64,000 bases of DNA, taken from an uncultured Verrucomicrobiota bacterium (GTDB lineage Bacteria; Verrucomicrobiota; Verrucomicrobiia; Opitutales; Seribacteraceae). The stretch covers positions 59,055-123,054 of the forward strand of contig CACMZN010000001.1 of assembly GCA_902618175.1 (NCBI GenBank), written 5' to 3'. Positions 31,670-41,345 of the stretch are shown here, piece after piece. The position numbers were made by a program, and so were the translations under genes. The notes under the pieces were generated by a model. That model was not told where the DNA came from. It saw only the letters and a list, made by a program, of their open reading frames with translations, and searched no databases. Numbering within the stretch: the stretch's first letter is position 1; every line of letters begins with the position of its first letter.

Positions 31670-32731
31670 TCAGTCCCTTCCGATAACTTCGTGAGAAGAA
31701 AGAATGTTTCCCGAGACATCGAGAATGCTGGCACGCACTGAGGGTTTCGATTTTTTCCAATTGATTTCAAGCAGACCAAAGTTTTCTTGGAAGATTTGAG
31801 ATCCCACGCGGTATTCATTTTTTTCCTCTCTTTTGGAAAGAGCCAGATTAAGCGAGCTCGATGTTACGTCCCAAAGAGGGTAGGGTAGAAAATCCTCAAT
31901 CTTAGAAAATTCCGCGGAGTGGCGATCTCCGCTAAGGAAAAGAACATTGTCAGCCTTCAACTCCTTGAGAAGATTCAATAATCGCTTTCTTTCTTCAGGA
32001 AAATTTCCCCAAGTCTCCCAACCATGCTCTGCGGAATGAAATTGTATGCTGGTTGCTATGATTCGAATACCAGCCTGTTTTTCCAAGCACTCGCGCAACC
32101 AGTCCCATTGGTCTTTGCCGAGAATGGTGACCATCGGATCCTCGTTTGGCTGATAGGGTCCTTTTCCCTTCGATTTTTTGGCGGCTCGGGAAAGTGGATC
32201 TCGAAAAAACCTCGTATCCAGAAGAATCAATTGAATTCTTTGATCTATCGGTCCAAGAAATTTTTCACCATAAATACCTGGAGTTTTTCTTCGTGGAGAA
32301 TCTTTCGGCTCATTGAAAAAGTCTAAGAAAATTTGTTGGGATTTTCTTTTGATTATAAACTCACGACCCGCATCGTTTTTGCCATAATCATGATCATCCC
32401 AAATTGCATGCACAATAGTTTGATCCTTTAGTTTTTGGTAGCCGCTTTGTCTGCCCAATTGATCCCAAGCTTTTTGCAATCGGACAGGATCGTCGGTGTC
32501 GGCGTACACATTGTCTCCCAAAAAAATAAACAAGTCAGGCTTTAAGGAATTGATCGCATTCCAAACAGGTTGCGGTCGGGAGACTTTCAGACAGGAACCA
32601 AAACAAATCTTTGTGATGACGGGCTCGGTTTCCGCTCGGACGATCCAACAATTTCCTGCCAATGAAGAGAGTGCGAAGAGAAAACAAGGGCGAAAGGTTA
32701 GTCTGGAGAATTTCATTTTCCGAAAATGCAA
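31670..32731 (-). CDS. PhoD-like alkaline phosphatase / phosphodiesterase
   Basis: FGSCLKVSRPQPVWNAINSLKPDLFIFLGDNVYADT, WDDHDYGKNDAG, LSGDRHSAEF. Confidence 0.88.
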   Translation of the reverse strand: MHFRKMKFSRLTFRPCFLFALSSLAGNCWIVRAETEPVITKICFGSCLKVSRPQPVWNAINSLKPDLFIFLGDNVYADTDDPVRLQKAWDQLGRQSGYQKLKDQTIVHAIWDDHDYGKNDAGREFIIKRKSQQIFLDFFNEPKDSPRRKTPGIYGEKFLGPIDQRIQLILLDTRFFRDPLSRAAKKSKGKGPYQPNEDPMVTILGKDQWDWLRECLEKQAGIRIIATSIQFHSAEHGWETWGNFPEERKRLLNLLKELKADNVLFLSGDRHSAEFSKIEDFLPYPLWDVTSSSLNLALSKREEKNEYRVGSQIFQENFGLLEINWKKSKPSVRASILDVSGNILSSHEVIGRD

Positions 32732-32840
32732 GACGATCCCAAAAACTAGGAGTTTTGAAAATCGTTGGGAATTGTCCTAGATGAAAGATGGATTCAAAGG
32801 CAATTACAATTCGCTGAATTGGTCAATTAGCGTATTGGGT

Positions 32841-33062
32841 TCAAGCGTTCAATTTTGTTTTGAAGAACTGATCACGCTGAAACCGGGCTTCTTCCAAAAC
32901 TTTTGTTTTCAAGGAGCGTCTGATTCTTTCAGCAGTAACGGCGGAAGGATAGATGGTGTAGTGAAGCCACCAGGTACCGTTGTTATTCCATAAATGATGG
33001 TTAGGATTGGATTCATCAATACGAAGAATAAGTTCCTCGTTCAGTTGTATTGTCTGTCTATT
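32841..33062 (-). CDS. Small protein resembling the N-terminal region of tyrosine recombinases
   Basis: Internal ATG gives MNRQTIQLNEELILRIDESNPNHHLWNNNGTWWLHYTIYPSAVTAERIRRSLKTKVLEEARFQRDQFF; ORF track starts at GTG 33149. Confidence 0.55.
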   Translation of the reverse strand, partial: NRQTIQLNEELILRIDESNPNHHLWNNNGTWWLHYTIYPSAVTAERIRRSLKTKVLEEARFQRDQFFKTKLNA

Positions 33063-33342
33063 CATTGCGTGATTTCCTTTAGGTATAACACGCACTTTAC
33101 CCGCTAAACTGGGGGAAGAGCGTTGTTTTCGGTTGTGCCAAGACCGCACATCCAGGTTGTAAGACCATGTACCACCGCAACGGCTCGGGCGCTCGGTTGG
33201 TAACCCGTATGGGTTGTCTAAGGATGTTGCATGATGGCGGAATTTATAAAGAACTGACTTATTTAATTAAGAAAAAAATTAAATTGCAACTCTTACTCGC
33301 GTCATAAAACAAGACCCGATAAGAACTATGCTCAAGTCGGCC

Positions 33343-34335
33343 CTACCAACTCGAGGAAAGAACTACTTTCCCTATTGCCTGTCCAGATTCAAGGCAATGG
33401 TGGGCCTTTCCAACTTCCTCAAAATCGAATATGTTCTGGTGAATGAGTGGAATCATTTTTTGAGATTCAACTAATCCAGATATTTTAGATAGAATCAAAC
33501 CGTGGGATTCACGGTTTTGATTTCTGATTATTGGCAGAAGCATGAAAACGACGTGAAGGGTTAAGCTTTTCAAATGCACGGGGGTTAAGTCGTGAGTTGA
33601 ACGAGCAGCAATCGAAACAACAAGTCCGTTGATTCGAGCCGCTTCAAAAGAAGCGTCTAGACAATCCCCTCCGACGGTATCGAATACTACGTCGTAACCA
33701 ACACCATCAGTCTCTCTTCTTACGTAATCCTTCGGATTTTCATTTTTGTAGTTGAAGACACGATCTGCACCCAGTCTCAAACCAACGGTCATTTTTTCTT
33801 CGCTCGAAGCGGTCGCATGCACTTCAAGGCCTTTCGCCTTGGCCAGTTGCAAAGCTATATGTCCTACTCCACCCGCCGCCGCATGTACCAGGATCTTTTG
33901 ACCTTCTGATATATTTGCTCGATCAATCAATGCATTCCAAGCAGTGATTCCAACCAAAGGAAGTGCTGCAGCCTCCGTCATCGCAAGGTTTTTGGGTTTT
34001 TTCGCCAACAAACGGCAATCGGCAGAGATGTATTCGGAAAGGACTCCTGCAAGACCACCAAATCCACCGACACATCCATAAACTTCATCACCAACTTGAA
34101 AACCATGAACATCTGGTCCAATTTCAGTTATGGTTCCCGCTAGGTCCCCATGAAGAACACCTGGTAAAACAGGTCCAATCGGTAAAGCCCCCCGACGTAT
34201 CTTGCAATCCACCGGATTTACGCTTGTAGCTTCAACCTTTATGATCACATGTCCCCGTTCGACATTTGGTTCCTTAACCTCTTCGAGAAAGAAACCATCA
34301 ACTCCTCCGTGTTGCCTAAGCAGGATAGCTTTCAT
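33343..34335 (-). CDS. NADPH:quinone reductase / zinc-type alcohol dehydrogenase family oxidoreductase
   Basis: GDLAGTITEIGPDVHGFQVGDEVYG, LVHAAAGGVGHIALQLAKAKG. Confidence 0.9.
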   Translation of the reverse strand: MKAILLRQHGGVDGFFLEEVKEPNVERGHVIIKVEATSVNPVDCKIRRGALPIGPVLPGVLHGDLAGTITEIGPDVHGFQVGDEVYGCVGGFGGLAGVLSEYISADCRLLAKKPKNLAMTEAAALPLVGITAWNALIDRANISEGQKILVHAAAGGVGHIALQLAKAKGLEVHATASSEEKMTVGLRLGADRVFNYKNENPKDYVRRETDGVGYDVVFDTVGGDCLDASFEAARINGLVVSIAARSTHDLTPVHLKSLTLHVVFMLLPIIRNQNRESHGLILSKISGLVESQKMIPLIHQNIFDFEEVGKAHHCLESGQAIGKVVLSSSW

Positions 34336-34494
34336 TTTGGAAGTTCAGGGATCTTCAAGAACCAGTGGTCTTTTCCTTTCTTCAAATAGTATGGAAAACA
34401 AGTCATTACCCCATCATTATATTCAAAACAAAATACCGAAAAACATGCAAAGAATCTTGATTGAGCAAGGTGATTTGATCAAGAATCGAAATTA

Positions 34495-35823
34495 ATGAAT
34501 ATAAATGCTTCTAATCGACGAACTTTCATTAACCGCTTTGCTAAAATCGGAACGACCGGAATCATTGCCTCCGGACATTTTCCATACTTTGCAGATGCAT
34601 CAAGGGAAGCACCCAGCGAACGATTACGATTTGGTGCAATCGGTGTAGGAGGAAGAGGTGCCGGCATTGCAAACCATGCTCGAAGACTTTCGGAATTAGT
34701 TGCGATTTGCGATCTCGATACCCAAAGGATCAATAGGGTCAACCAATCTCTTGCACAGGGAAAGGCACAAGGCTACCAAGATTATCGGAAGATCATCGAT
34801 CGAAAAGACATTGACTTTGTTACCATTGGAACAACGGATCACTGGCACACTCGCATCGCCATTCAGGCGATGCAGGCAGGGAAGGACGTTTACTGTGAAA
34901 AACCTCTCACTCTTACCATTGAAGAAGGAAAGCAAATTTGCAAGGTGACGAAAGAAACCGGGAGAATCTTTCAAGTAGGCACGCAACAAAGAAGTGCAGA
35001 TCGATTTCTCACTGCCATCGCCATAATCAGAGAAGGAAGGATAGGAAAAATCAAAAAAATAACTTGCAACATTGGAAGTTCGCCGAGAGGTGGCCCCTTT
35101 GAAAAATCCACCCCGCCTTCTCATCTTGACTGGAATATGTGGCTTGGACAAGCCCCTGTGGTTGATTACATCAAGGAACGTTGCCATTACCAGTATCGAT
35201 GGTGGTATGAATATTCCGGAGGAAAGATGACCGATTGGGGGGCTCACCATGTTGACATTGCCCAGTGGGCATTAGATCAAAATGGAGTAGGGCAGGGAGT
35301 TCAATCTCTTCTTCCTTTGGTCGGAGAACATCCGATACCGCTGAAATCAGGCATGCCGACTAAGGACAACTACTATAATACTTCGCATAATTTTCACATT
35401 AAATGCATTTTTGCCGGCAAGACCGAGATGCACATCGTAAGCAAATCAGAGCAAGGAAATGGAATCTTTTTCGAAGGGGCAAACGGGGATTTATTTGTAT
35501 CACGCGGAAAGCTTTCAGGATCTGCGGTGAATGAGCTTGAAGAAAATCCTCTCACCTCAAACGCAATCAAAGCAGTTTATAAAGGAAAAACTAATTACAA
35601 CCATATGGAAAACTTCTTTGCATGCATGAAAGATCGTACAGATCCTATTTCAGACGTATACACCCATCATAATGCGATGACCACATGTCATCTTGCTAAC
35701 ATATCCATTCGTCTTGGAAGGAAGATAAATTGGAATTCCAGAACCGAAGAAATCGTGGATGACTCCGAAGCCAATCAATGGCAATCTCGCGAACAACGCA
35801 AAGGCTTCGAGACCAGTGGTTAG
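34495..35823 (+). CDS. Gfo/Idh/MocA family oxidoreductase with Tat-like signal
   Basis: NRRTFINRFAKIGTTGIIASG; GAIGVGGRGAGIANHA, YCEKPLTLTIEEGK. Confidence 0.92.
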   Translation: MNINASNRRTFINRFAKIGTTGIIASGHFPYFADASREAPSERLRFGAIGVGGRGAGIANHARRLSELVAICDLDTQRINRVNQSLAQGKAQGYQDYRKIIDRKDIDFVTIGTTDHWHTRIAIQAMQAGKDVYCEKPLTLTIEEGKQICKVTKETGRIFQVGTQQRSADRFLTAIAIIREGRIGKIKKITCNIGSSPRGGPFEKSTPPSHLDWNMWLGQAPVVDYIKERCHYQYRWWYEYSGGKMTDWGAHHVDIAQWALDQNGVGQGVQSLLPLVGEHPIPLKSGMPTKDNYYNTSHNFHIKCIFAGKTEMHIVSKSEQGNGIFFEGANGDLFVSRGKLSGSAVNELEENPLTSNAIKAVYKGKTNYNHMENFFACMKDRTDPISDVYTHHNAMTTCHLANISIRLGRKINWNSRTEEIVDDSEANQWQSREQRKGFETSG

Positions 35824-35832
35824 GTTTTTGAT

Positions 35833-37230
35833 TTAAATGTGAATCGCAATTCCATGGGTAGCGGCGGCTGCTTCCGCAAGAGCTTCACTCAGGGTAGGAT
35901 GTGCATGGATTGTTTCGTGAATCTCTTCAACCGTCGCTTCCAGCTTCATGCCCAAACCATATTCAGCAATCAGTTCCGTTGCATCTGATCCGATGATGTG
36001 AGCTCCAAGGATTTCGCCATATTTCTCGCCCACCAACAGCTTGACGAAACCTTCCGAATGATTCGAAGCTACCGCTTTGCCTGATGCTGCAAAAGGAAAT
36101 TTTCCTACCCTGTATGCAATTCCATCCTCTTTGGCCTTTTGTTCCGTCATCCCAATGCTGGCTACCTGTGGTTGGCAATAAGTACAACCGGGAAAAGCAT
36201 CGAAAGGAACCGGTTTGGAATGCCCAAACATACCATTAACCGCTTGAATCGCCCGATAAGTGGCTACATGAGCAAGCCAAGGTGGACCTATAATGTCACC
36301 TGCTGCGTAAAGATTGATCTCGGAAGTCTGGTAGTTTTCATCCACCTTAATGTAGCCACGATCAACTTCCAAATTCAATTTGCTTGAAACCGCACCATCA
36401 AGGTTGGGAACGACCCCAATTGCCAAAAGCAAACTCTCCACCTCCAATTTTGTATCATCTTTTCCCTGAGAAAGGCTCAGACTAACGCTGTTTTCCTGTA
36501 CTTTTACATCTTCCACTCTCGTATTGACCAAACATTCAATACCTTGTGATTTGAAAGATTTAAGAAGATTTGACGAAACCTCTTCATCCTCTACTGGTAA
36601 AATTGTGGGCAACATTTCAATGAGAGTTACTTTCGTACCAAAAGAATTTAAAAAATAGGCGAATTCGGCTCCAATTGCACCTGCTCCCATGATTGCAATC
36701 GACTTAGGTTGTTTTTTCATCAAAAGAGCTTCACGAGAGGTCATGATTCTTTCCCCGTCAATTTCCAAGGAATCCAAAGTTCTTGCTTTGCATCCGGTCG
36801 CAATCAGTACCTTCTGCGCCTTTAGATAAGACCCCTTGTGTTCTCCATCGGTAAGCTCAACCATGCCAGGAGCATGAATTTTGCCTTTCCCTATGATATA
36901 ATCGACCTTGTTCTTTTTGAAGAGAAATTCAATCCCTCCACCCATCTGATCGGAAACCTTTCGCGAACGAGCTATGATCTTCTCAAAATCATACTTCACA
37001 TCACTGCAACTTATCCCGAAATCGTCGGCATGAAGAGCGGATTGATAAGCTTCTGCACTCTTCAAGAGGGCTTTGGAAGGAATGCAACCCCAATTCAGAC
37101 AGGTCCCTCCAGCCCTCTCCATCTCAACCACTACGGCCTTTTTACCGAGTTGACCAGCACGAATGCCAGCAGCGTAACCAGCGGGCCCACCGCCGAGGAT
37201 CAACAAGTCGTAAGTGTCTTCAACATTCAT
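35833..37230 (-). CDS. lpdA: Dihydrolipoyl dehydrogenase (start moved to ATG 37230)
   Basis: YDLLILGGGPAGYAAGIRAGQLGKK, GGTCLNWGCIPSKALL, HAHPTLSEALAEAA. Confidence 0.95.
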   Translation of the reverse strand: MNVEDTYDLLILGGGPAGYAAGIRAGQLGKKAVVVEMERAGGTCLNWGCIPSKALLKSAEAYQSALHADDFGISCSDVKYDFEKIIARSRKVSDQMGGGIEFLFKKNKVDYIIGKGKIHAPGMVELTDGEHKGSYLKAQKVLIATGCKARTLDSLEIDGERIMTSREALLMKKQPKSIAIMGAGAIGAEFAYFLNSFGTKVTLIEMLPTILPVEDEEVSSNLLKSFKSQGIECLVNTRVEDVKVQENSVSLSLSQGKDDTKLEVESLLLAIGVVPNLDGAVSSKLNLEVDRGYIKVDENYQTSEINLYAAGDIIGPPWLAHVATYRAIQAVNGMFGHSKPVPFDAFPGCTYCQPQVASIGMTEQKAKEDGIAYRVGKFPFAASGKAVASNHSEGFVKLLVGEKYGEILGAHIIGSDATELIAEYGLGMKLEATVEEIHETIHAHPTLSEALAEAAAATHGIAIHI

Positions 37231-37355
37231 AGCAGGGATGGTGTGGATTAAAATGGTCACTCTATCGATCTTTTCACGAATCGTCAACGAAACGAAAGAA
37301 CGTTAGGTTGGGCTTGAACTTTTTTTTACCCTCCCTAGCTTATGTACTCTTTGCT

Positions 37356-38345
37356 ATGATTGAATCACTCAAAACAAACAAAGATTATCGGTCCGTCATC
37401 TTTCGATGCCTCGATAATTGCCTCACCACTACTTCCCTTGGCAATAAAGAACATTACAAGGGAAAAGTTCGCGACCGGTATGACCTTGGCGAAGTACTCG
37501 CTCTGATTACCACGGATAGACAATCTGCCTTTGACCGAATTCTCGCAACCATTCCCTTCAAAGGACAGGTTCTTAACCAGACTGGAGCTTGGTGGTTTGA
37601 AAAAACCAAACACATAATCCCAAACCACGTCATCGAAATTCCTGACCCAAACGTGACCATTGCAAAAAAATGCAAACCTTTTCCAATAGAGTTCGTAGTC
37701 AGAGGATATGTAACGGGTAGTTCAAGTACATCCCTTTGGACAATCTACAACCGTGGCGAAAGAGAGTATTGCGGAATCAAATTCCCGGATGGAATGGTAA
37801 AGAATCAAGCTCTCGAATCTCCTGTACTAACCCCCACGACCAAAGAAGAGGATCATGACCGTCCCATTTCACCAGAGGAAATCGTTGAGGAGGGTTGGAT
37901 GTCCGAGGAGCACTGGGATCTTGCTTCAAAAAAGGCGTTGGAATTATTTGCCTACGGGCAAAAGATATCCGAGGAACACGGTCTAATACTCGTTGACACA
38001 AAGTATGAAATGGGACTTTCACCAAGTGGAGAAACCATCCTAATAGATGAAATCCATACACCTGACTCGAGCAGATACTGGATAAATGAAAGTTATGCTG
38101 ATAGGACGTCGAGTGGATTGGAACCCGAAAACATCGATAAGGAATTCCTGCGTCTTTGGTTCAAAGAGCATTGTGATCCATATAAAGATGAAAAACTGCC
38201 TGATGCTCCAAAAGAACTCGTGGTGGAATTGTCTGCACGCTACATCCACTTATTCGAAACCATAACGGGAACAAAGTTTGTCTTCCCCGATGAAACTCCA
38301 TCCATTAAAGATCGACTCAAAAACAACCTGAAGAACTATTTTTAA
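37356..38345 (+). CDS. purC: Phosphoribosylaminoimidazole-succinocarboxamide synthase
   Basis: YKGKVRDRYDLGEVLALITTDRQSAFDRILATIPFKGQVLNQ, LIDEIHTPDSSRYW; ATG at 37356 preferred. Confidence 0.95.
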   Translation: MIESLKTNKDYRSVIFRCLDNCLTTTSLGNKEHYKGKVRDRYDLGEVLALITTDRQSAFDRILATIPFKGQVLNQTGAWWFEKTKHIIPNHVIEIPDPNVTIAKKCKPFPIEFVVRGYVTGSSSTSLWTIYNRGEREYCGIKFPDGMVKNQALESPVLTPTTKEEDHDRPISPEEIVEEGWMSEEHWDLASKKALELFAYGQKISEEHGLILVDTKYEMGLSPSGETILIDEIHTPDSSRYWINESYADRTSSGLEPENIDKEFLRLWFKEHCDPYKDEKLPDAPKELVVELSARYIHLFETITGTKFVFPDETPSIKDRLKNNLKNYF

Positions 38346-38351
38346 AAAACT

Positions 38352-38738
38352 ATGAAAGTTGTAATCATAATGGGATCTGCTAGTGATGAATCACATGCAG
38401 CTAAAATAACCTGCCATCTCGACGAGATGAATATCTCATGGGAAAAATTTGTAGCTTCCGCCCATAAACAACCCTTGGAAGTTCTTAAAATCCTAGAGAA
38501 TAATGCAAGTGAAGAATCTTTGGTCTACGTCACGATTGCCGGTAGATCCAACGCACTTTCTGGATTCGTGGGTGCAAATTCTGAATTTCCTACTTTGGCT
38601 TGTCCGCCTTTTGCAGACAAAGCGGATATGATGGTAAACATCAACTCCACCTTGCAAATGCCAAGCAAAACACCTGTTCTTACCATTCTCGATCCCGGTA
38701 ATTGCGCACTTGCAATAGGAAGAATATTTAAAGTCTAA
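38352..38738 (+). CDS. purE: AIR carboxylase, class II PurE-like
   Basis: MGSASDESHAAKI, SAHKQPLEVLKI, IAGRSNALSGFVGANSEFPTLACPP, similar to the C-terminal domain of animal PAICS. Confidence 0.85.
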   Translation: MKVVIIMGSASDESHAAKITCHLDEMNISWEKFVASAHKQPLEVLKILENNASEESLVYVTIAGRSNALSGFVGANSEFPTLACPPFADKADMMVNINSTLQMPSKTPVLTILDPGNCALAIGRIFKV

Positions 38739-38743
38739 ATGAC

Positions 38744-39352
38744 TTATTCAATTTCTCTTATGGCTGACATGATTCGTTCCGCGATTTTTTGGTGTGGGTT
38801 TTCTGCCTCCTCTAAAAGTTTCATTTCTTCGCTGCTCAGCAGACGCCCGTAAGTAACTTTAAGCTTTTTTCCAAGGTATGGAAACCGCCTGCCAGGTCCG
38901 AGTATCTCGAAAGACCCTTCGATTCTAGCTGGAAGAACGGATACTCCTGATTTTGCTACCAAAAAACCGATCCCTTTTTGAGGAGTCGACAATCTTCCGT
39001 CCCTGCTGCGGGTTCCTTCCGGAAAGACCAAAAGTGGATTACCATCGTCAAGAACTGACAAGACCATCCGATAGGTCTTCAAGTCCAACCGATCCCGATT
39101 TACGGGAATGGAGTTCAATCTTCGAATGAGAAAACCCAAAGGTCCCCGAAAAAGACTGTCTCGAGCGAAATAGTGAAGATTTCGGGGCAATTTACATCCT
39201 AATGCCGGTGGATCGATGAAACTGAGATGATTGGACGCGAGGATAAAGCTTTCAGCGAGTGGGACGTTGTTCATTCCCTTTACCTCAAAACGATGAAAAA
39301 TCTTGAAGTAAAAATAAGAAAACAACTGAGCAAAACGATAAAAGCAACTCAT
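38744..39352 (-). CDS. plsC: 1-acyl-sn-glycerol-3-phosphate acyltransferase (start at internal ATG 39352)
   Basis: ASNHLSFIDPPALG, FPEGTRSRDGRL; ATGA overlap with cmk. Confidence 0.92.
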   Translation of the reverse strand: MSCFYRFAQLFSYFYFKIFHRFEVKGMNNVPLAESFILASNHLSFIDPPALGCKLPRNLHYFARDSLFRGPLGFLIRRLNSIPVNRDRLDLKTYRMVLSVLDDGNPLLVFPEGTRSRDGRLSTPQKGIGFLVAKSGVSVLPARIEGSFEILGPGRRFPYLGKKLKVTYGRLLSSEEMKLLEEAENPHQKIAERIMSAIREIE

Positions 39353-40005
39353 GGCAAAGGCAGAGCGTTCCGTATCGTGGAATATACCTCTTCGGCATTC
39401 ACATAGGTGGTGTCTATACGAAGACAACCGGTGCTTTCCATCAAGGGAGCAGATGATCTGTTTGAATCCTTGAAGTCTCGAGAAAGAATTTGATCAATCT
39501 CCCCATCATCTGTTCTTCTTTGTTCCCGTACCTTTTCCTGAGCAGAAAGAAACACCTTCAGGTCCGCTTCGGGTAAGATAACTGTTCCGATATCCCTTCC
39601 TTCCATAACCACCCCGGAGAATAGATTTTCTCGAGCCAAATCAACTTGAGACCGCTGATAGGAAAAAAGCATATCACGAACTATTTGCTGGGATGCATAA
39701 TGAGAGACATGCGAATTTACTTCTTCCGATCTGAGATCCCTCAAATCTGCTTCGATCCCATCAATCAATAAACTTGATTTTCCATCCAAAACCCGCGAGG
39801 AAAAAGGGACTTTATTTATATTTAAATATTCTACCAAATCCGTGGGCTTGATTTTTCTGTTCAGGAAATATTTGGTCAAGGATCGATAGTGAGAACCGGT
39901 ATCCACATGGAGAAGAGAAAGCCTTTTAGAGAGTAATCTTGAAGTAGTGGACTTACCCGTACCGGCACCTCCATCGATTGCAATTTTGACAAATGCCGAA
40001 TTCAT
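39349..40005 (-). CDS. cmk: Cytidylate kinase
   Basis: IAIDGGAGTGKSTTSRLLSKRL, VMEGRDIGTVILPEADLKVFLSA. Confidence 0.93.
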   Translation of the reverse strand: MNSAFVKIAIDGGAGTGKSTTSRLLSKRLSLLHVDTGSHYRSLTKYFLNRKIKPTDLVEYLNINKVPFSSRVLDGKSSLLIDGIEADLRDLRSEEVNSHVSHYASQQIVRDMLFSYQRSQVDLARENLFSGVVMEGRDIGTVILPEADLKVFLSAQEKVREQRRTDDGEIDQILSRDFKDSNRSSAPLMESTGCLRIDTTYVNAEEVYSTIRNALPLP

Positions 40006-41345
40006 TTTCCAACCCCTTTTCTTAATCCATCAAGCACTTCAAAAAAATTCGGAAAGGTTTTCGAACAGCATTGGTGGTCTTTAATGCTAAGCCACGGCCT
40101 ACCGTCATCAAACAAATCATGACAACCCAGTATCGCAAAACTCATCGCAAATCGATGATCGCCATAGGTAGAAACGCTGGTCATGGATCCCACTGCGTCT
40201 CTCAATTTATTTAAATCCGGTCGAACCCATATGTAGTCGTTTCCCTCTTCAACGTTCTGGCCTAATTTTCTAAGCTCCTTTGCCATGGCGCTTACTCGAT
40301 CGGTTTCTTGCTTTCGAGTATGTCCAATTCCCCTTACCAGAATATCATGAGTCAAAAGCGGACTCACTGCCAAAATTGTCAGAAAGGTGTCGGATATCTT
40401 ATTGAAGTTAAATTCACCTCCCCCTGCCGCTGCAGGTAGTGAGGAGAGAGTTCCTCCTTGCGTACTGGAAATGTTGAAGCCCAATTTTTCCAAGATCCCA
40501 GTGTAGGCAGAATCTCCTTGCAACATAGTGGTTGAAATTCCTTTCGCGAGGCATGATCCTCCGGTTGCAATCGGTAAGGTAAGAAAATAACTGGCTGCCG
40601 TGGCATCAGGTTCAATATGGTATTCAAAATCTTCCGTTGAATATCCTTCCGAATGAATCTCTATTTCATTGTCGTAGGATGCAATGCGACAATTTCTACC
40701 TCTGGAAAAGGAATTAATCATTTTTGTAGTTATGCCTACAAAAGGTTCCGAAACCGTTCCTCCCTCATATCTTATGCAAGTTCCTCGATTAATCAGAGGA
40801 GCAATCATAAGCAAAGCGGAAAGGACTTGGCTGCTTTTAGTTGCATCAATCGACCAAACTTTTCCCTGCAAGCCATTGGTATGCATGGTGAAGGGGAAAC
40901 ATCCCGGCTTGGCAGAAAAGGAAAATTTACAACCCATCGTCTCCAATGATTTCGTCAGTTCGTTCATGGGTCTCAAACGCATCGCAGAGGAACCATCAAG
41001 ATGAAAAACTCCCTCTTTTTGAGTGGCCAACAGGGCAGTCAAAAATCTCGCCACGGTTCCTGCATTGCCTACCTTCAAGCTTTGCTCCTTGAAGGGAAGT
41101 TTTCCCTCGCAACCGCGTACCAAGAGAGTCTTCCCGTTTTTCTCTTCATTAATCTGCACGCCCATGGAGATAAGAGCTTCCTTCATGAGTTCAACGTCTT
41201 CACTGACCAAAACTCCTTTGAGCTTTACCTCGCAGTTGCAGAGGGACGCCAAGACAAGAGCACGATTAGAGATACTTTTCGAGCCAGGCATTGATACGGT
41301 GAAGGTATGGCTTTTTTTAAACGGAACAATCTCCAAATGGCTCAT
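40002..41345 (-). CDS. aroA: 3-phosphoshikimate 1-carboxyvinyltransferase (start at ATG 41345)
   Basis: MPGSKSISNRALVLASL, LKVGNAGTVARFLTALL, HRFAMSFAILG; ATGA overlap with the upstream gene. Confidence 0.95.
   Translation of the reverse strand: MSHLEIVPFKKSHTFTVSMPGSKSISNRALVLASLCNCEVKLKGVLVSEDVELMKEALISMGVQINEEKNGKTLLVRGCEGKLPFKEQSLKVGNAGTVARFLTALLATQKEGVFHLDGSSAMRLRPMNELTKSLETMGCKFSFSAKPGCFPFTMHTNGLQGKVWSIDATKSSQVLSALLMIAPLINRGTCIRYEGGTVSEPFVGITTKMINSFSRGRNCRIASYDNEIEIHSEGYSTEDFEYHIEPDATAASYFLTLPIATGGSCLAKGISTTMLQGDSAYTGILEKLGFNISSTQGGTLSSLPAAAGGGEFNFNKISDTFLTILAVSPLLTHDILVRGIGHTRKQETDRVSAMAKELRKLGQNVEEGNDYIWVRPDLNKLRDAVGSMTSVSTYGDHRFAMSFAILGCHDLFDDGRPWLSIKDHQCCSKTFPNFFEVLDGLRKGVGK

Noticed and set aside
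33195-33215. GGGTTAC on the reverse strand in the GC-rich island, same as the integrase arm repeats
   Set aside because: A single 7-bp match outside the element is expected by chance and there is no second copy at 13-bp spacing.
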